NCBI GenBank assembly: GCA_014376885.1
Contig: JACMQR010000289.1
Span: 1 to 10,165, forward strand
From: Polaromonas sp.
Lineage (GTDB): Bacteria; Pseudomonadota; Gammaproteobacteria; Burkholderiales; Burkholderiaceae_C
Reading direction: 5' to 3'
DNA length: 10,165 bases
A program made the translations under genes and the position numbers. The notes under the pieces are model-generated. The model worked only from the letters and a program-made list of their open reading frames with translations. It had not been told where the DNA came from and searched no databases. Positions 5,675-10,165 of the stretch are shown in pieces (within the stretch, counting starts at the first letter, position 1; each line of letters begins with the position of its first letter).

Positions 5675-6115
5675 ATGCTTAAAAAAGTTGCGATTTTTTT
5701 TCTCAGTCTTGCCTGTCTGGGCACCCGCGCCGACCAGGCCGCAGCCACCGATGCCGCGCTGGGCGACACGGCCACAACCGCCTTGGCGCTTGGGCTGGGT
5801 ATGGCCGAGCTGAATCCGCTGGGCGCCGTCAGCGCTGTCATGATGAAGGTTGCAACCATGGCCTACATCAAGGAGCTTCCCCAGACCGAGCAGGCGCTGC
5901 AATACAGCATGGTGTCGTCCCTCTGGGGTGGCGCAGCCGCCAGCAACCTGTGCTGGCTCACCGGAGCTGGGCCGGCGTGTTTTCTGCTGGGTGCGATCAG
6001 GGGGCAGTACCTCTGGAACGCCGGGCAGGACGAACGTGCCTTCTGGGCCATCTGCGAGTCCGAGCGGCAGACCCATGCCTCGATGCGCTGCGAATGGAAA
6101 AAAGCGCCGGGCTGA
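5675..6115 (+). CDS. Small exported or membrane protein of unknown function with a D-x-x-T-T...E-x-N-P motif
   Basis: ATG 5675 opens a 146-aa frame with a typical export signal (MLKK followed by VAIFFLSLACLG), plausibly cleaved after TRA. An upstream in-frame TTG at 5648 is less likely, because it would place the signal core inside the protein. The mature part contains GDTATTALALGLGMAELNPLG: Asp-x-x-Thr-Thr, then about 10 residues, then Glu-x-Asn-Pro. This resembles the D..ST..L..G..E.NPL signature of DUF5658-like small membrane proteins. Two hydrophobic stretches (ALALGLGM and the GGAAASNLCWLTGAGPACFLLGA region) and four Cys after the signal are visible. It is single-copy here and divergent from dsbD; a thiol link between them would be speculation. 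No good Shine-Dalgarno sequence precedes the ATG, only an A/T tract. Confidence 0.6.
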   Translation: MLKKVAIFFLSLACLGTRADQAAATDAALGDTATTALALGLGMAELNPLGAVSAVMMKVATMAYIKELPQTEQALQYSMVSSLWGGAAASNLCWLTGAGPACFLLGAIRGQYLWNAGQDERAFWAICESERQTHASMRCEWKKAPG

Positions 6116-6158
6116 CAGGCCGGATCGCCTGGGACTACGTGCAGGCGCACTGGGCGCT

Positions 6159-6296
6159 TCAGTCCTCGCCGGGCGGCAACGATGGCTGCATAAACACCGG
6201 CGGCAGCTTGCGAGGCAGCTGCCTGGTAATATTTTCCCAGCCAAGCACCGCCTTGGTATCGGCTGCCGCCACACCGAACAAAGGCGCTGGTGGCAT
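6159..6296 (-). CDS. Possible 45-aa small protein, or C-terminal remnant of a lost gene
   Basis: On the minus strand, ATG at 6296-6294 opens 45 codons ending in TGA at 6161-6159. The product starts MPPAPLFGVAAADTKAVLGW and continues ENITRQLPRKLPPVF, then MQPSLPPGED. Its composition is protein-like and about 70% of third codon positions are G or C. Over 6118-6225 the bases in this codon phase are about 89% G+C against about 60% in the other two phases, a coding-type bias. There is no Shine-Dalgarno sequence, and a TAA lies 11 codons upstream. It lies 86 bases downstream of mntP on the same strand and antisense to the 3' trailer of the exported-protein gene. It may be a real small gene, a remnant, or chance. 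Confidence 0.33.
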   Translation of the reverse strand: MPPAPLFGVAAADTKAVLGWENITRQLPRKLPPVFMQPSLPPGED

Positions 6297-6350
6297 TCCG
6301 AACGGGGCTGCGGCGCATGCGGCGGGTTACCGGATTGGCTGTGCTGACGT

Positions 6351-6375
6351 CCTGACCCGAATCGTCAGGTTTTTT
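6351..6375 (+). terminator. Intrinsic terminator, plus strand
   Basis: CCTGAC (6351-6356) and GTCAGG (6364-6369) form a perfect 6-bp stem around a 7-base loop and are followed at once by six T (6370-6375). The minus strand has no T run after the hairpin, so it acts only on plus-strand RNA. The nearest plus-strand gene ends at 6115, leaving an unusually long trailer of about 235 bases. It also shields the 3' end of the convergent mntP gene at 6383. Confidence 0.75.
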
Positions 6376-6382
6376 CAAAAAC

Positions 6383-6952
6383 TCAGACGCCGCTCAAATG
6401 CTCGAACAAAATGGCGGTTCCAATGCCGATGAGCACGACGCCGCCAAAAATTTCAGCGCGCTTGCCCACCACCGCGCCGAGCAGCCGGCCGACCATCACG
6501 CCCAGGGTGACCATGACAAACGTGGTGAACCCGATGGCGGCGGCGACCGGCACGATGTCGACATCGATCAAGGCCAGTCCCACGCCGACGACCAGGGCGT
6601 CGATGCTGGTGGCAAAGCCGGTCACGGCCAGCAGCCAAAAGCCATGCCGGCTGGGTTTTTGCGGCGCCTGCGCGGCGCGCTTCGTCAGGCCGTCAAACAC
6701 TGCCCTCAGGCCCAGGCCGCCGAGCAGCGCAAACGCAATCCAGTGGTCCCAGTTTTTGGCATAGCTCGCCGCGCTCAGGCCAAGCGCCCAGCCCAGCAGC
6801 GGCGTCAGTGCCTCGATCACCCCGAAGATGGCGCCGGTGCGCAGCGCCTCGCTCCAGCGCGGCGCCTGCAGCGCCGTGCCCTTGCCCACCGCGGCGGCAA
6901 AGGCGTCGGTGGACATGGCCAGCGACAGCAGGGCAACGGAAAGGGCATTCAT
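6383..6952 (-). CDS. mntP: Manganese efflux pump MntP
   Basis: The 189-aa inner-membrane protein exports Mn2+. The sequence shows about six hydrophobic segments arranged as two similar halves. Family landmarks are the N-terminal [15 protein letters not shown] (11-25, with D16), [12 protein letters not shown] (44-55), and, in the second half, [15 protein letters not shown] (111-125, with D118) and GVVLIGIG near the end. The acidic residues in the membrane segments are expected metal ligands. The frame is open further upstream to 7129, but that extension reads through the riboswitch; ATG 6952 gives the normal family N-terminus and length. No strong Shine-Dalgarno sequence is visible, which suits control of translation by an upstream RNA. 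Regulation by Mn2+ is strongly implied by the yybP-ykoY element. Confidence 0.92.
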   Translation of the reverse strand: MNALSVALLSLAMSTDAFAAAVGKGTALQAPRWSEALRTGAIFGVIEALTPLLGWALGLSAASYAKNWDHWIAFALLGGLGLRAVFDGLTKRAAQAPQKPSRHGFWLLAVTGFATSIDALVVGVGLALIDVDIVPVAAAIGFTTFVMVTLGVMVGRLLGAVVGKRAEIFGGVVLIGIGTAILFEHLSGV

Positions 6953-7026
6953 TGGGAGTCTTTTTCTGGCCGGGCGGACGCACAGGCGCGCCAGCACTGC
7001 CCGACCCCTGTCGTGCAGACGCGCCC

Positions 7027-7140
7027 ATGGTCTCGCCAACCAGAAATGGTTGCCAGCGCCACAGCATGCGGTGCATGCCAAGTATGTTGACGCAGGCGCT
7101 TTCAAGGCTGAAAGCTGGCTACTCCCCAAAGGAAGCTCCT
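7027..7140 (-). ncRNA. yybP-ykoY manganese riboswitch upstream of mntP
   Basis: Read on the minus strand, the leader contains the conserved GGGGAGTAG (7127-7119), the segment GTCAACATACTT near 7090-7079, and GGCGAGACC (7037-7029), in the order known for the yybP-ykoY class. Hairpins fit between them: GCTTTC/GAAAGC, GCATGC/GCATGC, the long-range AGCGCC/GGCGCT, and CAACCA/TGGTTG. This class binds Mn2+ and turns on exporters such as MntP when Mn2+ is high. About 75 bases separate the aptamer from the mntP ATG. A further stem with arms GGCGCG (7025-7020) and CGCGCC (6990-6985), plus inner GCAC/GTGC, could be part of the expression platform. The boundaries are approximate. Confidence 0.88.
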
Positions 7141-7280
7141 AGTATAGGCCGGCCCGGTGGCGCTGCGGCCGGGCCGGCCAAGGAAAATAGCGGCGGCTGT
7201 AGCCGCCATGCGGGCCGCACGGCCAAGGGCAGCAGCAGGCCGACCAGCTCGAATCCAAGCCAGAGGCAGCGCGCCGTCAC
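7119..7280 (-). CDS. Doubtful 53-codon ORF joined to the ModA-like gene by a GTGA overlap
   Basis: A GTG (7280-7278) overlaps the ModA-like TGA stop as GTGA, the classic coupling arrangement. The frame starts [20 protein letters not shown] (V read as Met), with one hydrophobic segment and high G/C at third positions in its first half. It then runs through the operon terminator hairpin and ends at the TAG inside the riboswitch motif GGGGAGTAG. The hydrophobic start resembles that of a membrane protein, perhaps a CPBP-type protease, so this could be a truncated remnant of a third gene. The overlap with two RNA elements argues against a working gene in its full length. Confidence 0.2.
   Translation of the reverse strand: MTARCLWLGFELVGLLLPLAVRPAWRLQPPLFSLAGPAAAPPGRPILGASFGE
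7141..7146 (-). promoter_or_regulatory. Probable -10 box of the mntP promoter
   Basis: On the minus strand TATACT (7146-7141) matches the -10 consensus at five of six positions. It lies immediately upstream of the riboswitch, so transcription would start near 7134, just before GGGGAGTAG. No recognisable -35 hexamer lies 16-18 bases further upstream, where the sequence is almost pure G+C. Confidence 0.5.
7184..7207 (-). terminator. Intrinsic terminator of the tupA-modA-like operon
   Basis: On the minus strand GGCGGC and GCCGCC form a 6-bp G+C stem around TACA (7207-7192), followed by GCTATTTT with four consecutive T (7187-7184). It lies about 70 bases after the ModA-like stop codon and about 40 bases before the mntP -10 box, so it would isolate the two transcription units. 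The U tract is short, so termination may be incomplete. Confidence 0.5.
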
Positions 7281-8074
7281 GGGTTCACCGGCGCGCCAAA
7301 GCCGTAGCGCCGCAACACCGATTGCGCCGCCGGCGCCAGCAGGTAGTCGGCCAGCGGCGCGGCCCCCGGGCTGGCGCCGCGCCGCACCGTCATGCCGTAG
7401 CGGGTGGCCACCTGCCAGGCCGCCGGCGTCGGGATCACCTTCAGGCGCGGCACCTCGCGCAGCGCCGTCGCCGCGTTGGTGCAGTAGGTGAGGAACACAT
7501 CGGCCTTGCCCGCGTCCATCAGCCAGGCGTAGGTGCTGCGGCCGGCTGGCGGCTGCGCCGCACCGGCGGCGCCGGTCAGCCTGAGCGCCTTGGCGTCAAG
7601 AATCGCGAAGGCGCCGGGCTGCAGGGCGTCGGCGCGGCGAAACAGCTCCCAGGCATAGTCGCCCGACGGGTCGGCCAGCGGGGTGGACGTGCCCACGCGG
7701 ATGGCCGGCTCCAGCAGGGTCTGCAGCAAGGTCTCGGGGGTCGCGTTCACCGACGGCGCCGCCAGCGCGCACATCAGGTTGCGGGCCAACACCCGCGGCG
7801 CGTCCCACTGGCCGGCCTGCGCCAGCCGCTGGGGATGGTCCATGTCGGCCGAGGCGAACACCTGCGCCGGCTCGCCTTGCTCGATGCGCTCGCGCAAGAG
7901 GCCCGAGGCGCCGAAGGTCAGCACCACCTCGTGGCCGGTCTCGGCTTCGAAATTGCGCGCGATTTCGGTCAGCGCCTCGCGCAGGCTGCCTGCGGCATAC
8001 AGCTGCACGGCAGCGGCCTGCGCGTCAGCTGCCGTGCCCGCCATCAGGCACATGGCCGGCAGCGCCGGGCGCAA
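7277..8074 (-). CDS. ModA-like molybdate/oxyanion ABC transporter substrate-binding protein
   Basis: The 265-aa product is a periplasmic type II binding protein. After a short signal (about 1-21, ending in AQA) come VQLYAAGSLREALTEIARNF (23-42), TFGASGLLRERIEQGEPAQV (53-72) and FASADM, the ModA-type ligand loops with Ser/Gly positions. Further on are LADPSGDYAW (133-142) and DVFLTYCTNAATAL (192-205), and YGFG near the end as in ModA proteins. The CTNA segment differs from E. coli ModA and points to a side branch, so the ligand may be molybdate, tungstate or a related anion. The start is uncertain: TTG 8074 lies 5 bases after the upstream stop with AAGGG very close by, while ATG 8053 would shorten the signal. 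No permease or ATPase gene follows. Confidence 0.75.
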   Translation of the reverse strand: MRPALPAMCLMAGTAADAQAAAVQLYAAGSLREALTEIARNFEAETGHEVVLTFGASGLLRERIEQGEPAQVFASADMDHPQRLAQAGQWDAPRVLARNLMCALAAPSVNATPETLLQTLLEPAIRVGTSTPLADPSGDYAWELFRRADALQPGAFAILDAKALRLTGAAGAAQPPAGRSTYAWLMDAGKADVFLTYCTNAATALREVPRLKVIPTPAAWQVATRYGMTVRRGASPGAAPLADYLLAPAAQSVLRRYGFGAPVNP

Positions 8075-8079
8075 AACCC

Positions 8080-8889
8080 TTATTTCGCCGCATTCGGAAA
8101 GAACAGCTGCTCACCGCCGATCCGGTAGCCGGCGATGCTGGCCTGCCCGGCGGGCGAGGTGATCCAGTCGACAAACTGCTGCGCCTCGGCGGCCTTGAGG
8201 TGCGGGTGCTTGGCCGGGTTGACCACCATCACGCCGTACTGGTTGTAAAGCCGGGTGTCGCCCTCGACCAGCACCGCCAGGTCGCCGCGGTTCTTGAAGC
8301 TGATCCAGGTGCCGCGGTCGGTCAGCACATAGGCGCCGGTTGACGAGCCGATGTTGAGCGCCGGGCCCATGCCGCAGCCGCATTCCCGGTAGCCGCCGCC
8401 TTTTTGGTCGGCCACGCCGGCCAGCGCCCAGTAGCGCAGCTCGGCCGCGTGGGTGCCGCTCTTGTCGCCGCGCGAGATGAACGGCGCGCCGGCAGCGGAG
8501 AGTTTTTTCAGCGCCTGCACAATGTCCTTGCCGCGCACCGAGGCCGGGTCGGACTGCGGGCCGACGAGCACGAAATCGTTGTACATCACCGGCTGGCGCT
8601 TGAGCGAGCCGCCCTCGGCGACGAACTTTTCCTCGGCCGCCTGGTCGTGGACAAACAGCACGTCGGCGTCGCCGCGGCGCGCCATGTCGATCGCCTGGCC
8701 GCTGCCGACCGCCACGGCCTTGACGTCGATGCCCGAGGCCTTCTTGAACGCCGGAAGCAGGTGGCCGAACAGGCCCGACTGCTCGGTCGAGGTCGTCGAG
8801 GCCAAGGTGATCGACTGCGACCAGGCGGTGGTGGCGAATGAAAAAAAGGCGATGGCGGCAAGCCGCCGAAAGTTTGAAAGCTTGTTCAT
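8080..8889 (-). CDS. TupA-like tungstate ABC transporter substrate-binding protein
   Basis: The 269-aa product has a signal peptide (LAAIAFFSFATTAWS, cut near residue 24) and the family hallmark ITLASTTSTEQSGLFGHLLP (27-46), where the STTST loop binds the oxyanion. It also has AVGSGQAIDMARRGDADVLF (60-79), SRGDKSGTH (139-147) and DRGTW (191-195), all typical of TupA/WtpA-related tungstate-binding proteins of the PBP2 superfamily. Length is normal. It is first in a two-gene minus-strand operon; the ModA-like start follows its TAA by only 5 bases. The TupB permease and TupC ATPase expected next are absent, so a transporter encoded elsewhere must be used, or the pair acts otherwise. No ModE-type operator was recognised upstream. 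Confidence 0.82.
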   Translation of the reverse strand: MNKLSNFRRLAAIAFFSFATTAWSQSITLASTTSTEQSGLFGHLLPAFKKASGIDVKAVAVGSGQAIDMARRGDADVLFVHDQAAEEKFVAEGGSLKRQPVMYNDFVLVGPQSDPASVRGKDIVQALKKLSAAGAPFISRGDKSGTHAAELRYWALAGVADQKGGGYRECGCGMGPALNIGSSTGAYVLTDRGTWISFKNRGDLAVLVEGDTRLYNQYGVMVVNPAKHPHLKAAEAQQFVDWITSPAGQASIAGYRIGGEQLFFPNAAK

Positions 8890-8975
8890 GTGCCCAATGC
8901 TATCGGAACGCAGGCGCTTTTTCCGCCGGGGTTGCCCAAGCCATGACGCCGCCTGCCGGTCGGGCCCGGGAGTTC

Positions 8976-8981
8976 GATAAT
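8976..8981 (+). promoter_or_regulatory. Probable -10 box of the radical SAM gene, giving a near-leaderless mRNA
   Basis: GATAAT matches the -10 consensus at five of six positions and ends 6 bases before the ATG at 8988. Seventeen bases upstream is CTGCCG (8953-8958), a weak -35. Transcription would begin at or next to the start codon. GGGAG at 8968-8972 is 15 bases from this ATG, too far to serve as a normal Shine-Dalgarno sequence. Confidence 0.45.
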
Positions 8982-8987
8982 GCGGCC

Positions 8988-10165
8988 ATGCAATCCCTTC
9001 ACGCGCCCGCCCTGCCTGCCAGGCCCGCCACGCCGGCCATCGTCCTGGCCACGCTCAACGCCAAGTACATCCACGCCTCGCTGGGCCTGCGCTGCCTGCT
9101 GGCCAACATGGACCGGCACGGCGGCGCCGGGCTGCGCGCGCGCACCGAGCTGCGCGAGTTCGTCATCAAGCAGCGGCCGCTGCAGATCGTCGAAACCCTG
9201 CTGGCGCTCGAGCCGCAGGTGATCGGCCTGGGCGTGTACATCTGGAACGTCGTCGAAACCACCCAGGTCGTGCGCCTTTTGAAAACCCTGCGGCCGGGCA
9301 TCAAGGTCGTGCTCGGCGGGCCGGAGGTGAGCTTTGAAACCGAGAGCCAGGAAATTTGCCGCCTGGCCGACCATGTCGTCACCGGCTGGGGCGATGTGAG
9401 CTTCCCCAGGCTGTGCCGCGCGCTGCTGGACGGCCCGCAGCCGCTGATGAAAATCATCGCCGGCGAGCAGCCGCCGCTGGAAGAATTGGCGCTGCCTTAT
9501 GACGAATACACCGCTGAAGACCTGGAAAAGCGCCTGCTGTATGTCGAGGCGTCGCGCGGCTGCCCGTTCAAGTGCGAGTTCTGCCTCAGCTCGCTCGACA
9601 AGACCGCCTGGGCGTTCGAGCTGGACCGCTTCATGGCCGAGATGGACGCGCTCTACCGGCGCGGCGCGCGCAACTTCAAGTTTGTCGACCGCACCTTCAA
9701 CCTGAAGGTCGATTTTTCGGTGCGTATCCTGCAATTCTTCATCGACCGCATGGCGCCCGACCTGTTCGTGCATTTCGAGGTCGTGCCCGACAGCCTGCCG
9801 GACCGGCTCAAGGCGCTGATCGCGCAGTTCCCGGCCGGCGCGCTGCAGTTCGAAGTCGGCATCCAGAGCTTCAACCCCGAGGTGCAGCAGCGCATCCCGC
9901 GCCGCCAGGACAACGCCAAAACCGCCGATAACCTGCGCTGGCTGGTGAACGACAGCCAGGCGCATGTGCATGCCGACCTGATTTTCGGCCTGCCCGGCGA
10001 AACCCTGGAGAGCTTTGCCGCCGGTTTTGACCGGCTGCACGGCCTGGGGCCGCACGAGATCCAGTTCGGCATCCTGAAGCGCCTGCGCGGCACGCCGATC
10101 ACCCGGCACACGGCGGCGTTTGCAATGGCCTACGACCCGCAAACGCCCTACACGATCTTGCAGAC
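8988..10165 (+). CDS. B12-binding-domain radical SAM protein, C-terminus cut by the window edge
   Basis: The frame is open from ATG 8988 to the right edge (392 complete codons), so only the C-terminus is missing. An N-terminal cobalamin-binding-type Rossmann domain spans roughly 17-150: IVLATLNAKYIHASLGLRCL (18-37), VIGLGVYIWN (78-87) and VVLGGPEVS (107-115). The canonical DxHxxG histidine loop is not evident. The radical SAM domain follows, with the cluster motif GCPFKCEFC (C192, C196, C199). Further barrel motifs are DRTFN (234-238), EVGIQSFN (289-296) and LIFGLPGET (331-339). The enzyme would reduce SAM at a 4Fe-4S cluster to make a 5'-deoxyadenosyl radical; its substrate is unknown. Proteins of this layout often end in a DUF4080 domain. 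The gene is divergent from the tungstate-binding operon, with a 98-base spacer. Confidence 0.9.
   Translation, partial: MQSLHAPALPARPATPAIVLATLNAKYIHASLGLRCLLANMDRHGGAGLRARTELREFVIKQRPLQIVETLLALEPQVIGLGVYIWNVVETTQVVRLLKTLRPGIKVVLGGPEVSFETESQEICRLADHVVTGWGDVSFPRLCRALLDGPQPLMKIIAGEQPPLEELALPYDEYTAEDLEKRLLYVEASRGCPFKCEFCLSSLDKTAWAFELDRFMAEMDALYRRGARNFKFVDRTFNLKVDFSVRILQFFIDRMAPDLFVHFEVVPDSLPDRLKALIAQFPAGALQFEVGIQSFNPEVQQRIPRRQDNAKTADNLRWLVNDSQAHVHADLIFGLPGETLESFAAGFDRLHGLGPHEIQFGILKRLRGTPITRHTAAFAMAYDPQTPYTILQ

Noticed and set aside
6094..6432. Plus-strand frame that would extend the exported protein by a slip in the A6 run at 6098-6103
   Set aside because: The frame runs straight through the intrinsic terminator at 6351-6375, and its product is not family-like. 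The base bias that favoured it is explained equally well by the minus-strand ORF at 6159-6296, whose third positions fall in the same phase.
6953..7129. N-terminal extension of MntP
   Set aside because: The open frame upstream of 6952 reads through the manganese riboswitch. The family N-terminus [18 protein letters not shown] begins at 6952.
8886..10142. 418-codon minus-strand frame
   Set aside because: It is antisense to the radical SAM gene, whose cysteine motif and B12-type domain establish the plus-strand frame.
1..10165. CRISPR array, insertion sequence, integrase or rRNA
   Set aside because: No regularly spaced repeats, transposase-like product, long terminal inverted repeats or rRNA-like sequence was found on reading both strands.

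Overview
The window has high GC, strong G/C bias at third codon positions and gene content typical of Burkholderiales. It most resembles Comamonadaceae such as Polaromonas or Rhodoferax; this placement is inferred from protein flavour and was not tested. Most genes are household or metal-related functions packed in short operons. One stretch, about 360-1160, is visibly richer in A+T and carries a small accessory module.

Layout. Positions 1-130 (minus) hold the first 43 codons of a probable class I SAM-dependent methyltransferase. A gene-free spacer with two inverted repeats follows. A plus-strand accessory block then runs from 447 to 1673: a 28-codon leader ORF, a PD-(D/E)XK nuclease-like protein, and a BrnT/BrnA toxin-antitoxin pair preceded by a near-perfect 22-bp palindrome that looks like the BrnA operator. 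A convergent minus-strand cluster occupies 1747-5236, transcribed in the order DsbD/ScsB-like thiol:disulfide transporter, YccU-type CoA-binding protein, small lipoprotein. A roughly 440-bp divergent spacer separates it from a plus-strand small exported protein (5675-6115). Next is a possible 45-aa minus-strand ORF, antisense to a stretch that ends in a clear plus-strand intrinsic terminator.

The right half is about metals and oxyanions. mntP (manganese exporter, minus) sits behind a recognisable yybP-ykoY manganese riboswitch. Upstream of that, also on the minus strand, is a two-gene operon of periplasmic binding proteins: TupA-like (tungstate) followed by ModA-like (molybdate). It has its own terminator and no permease or ATPase in the window. 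A cobalamin-binding-type radical SAM protein starts at 8988 on the plus strand and runs off the right edge.

How the genes work together. DsbD carries cytosolic reducing power to the periplasm. The riboswitch switches on MntP when cytosolic Mn2+ is high. The TupA/ModA pair captures tungstate or molybdate for a transporter that must be encoded elsewhere. The nuclease plus BrnTA looks like a small mobile defence or stability cassette inserted between core genes. The best candidates for something undescribed are the orphan ExE-type nuclease with its overlapping leader ORF, the BrnA operator candidate, and two small ORFs (6159-6296 and 7119-7280).
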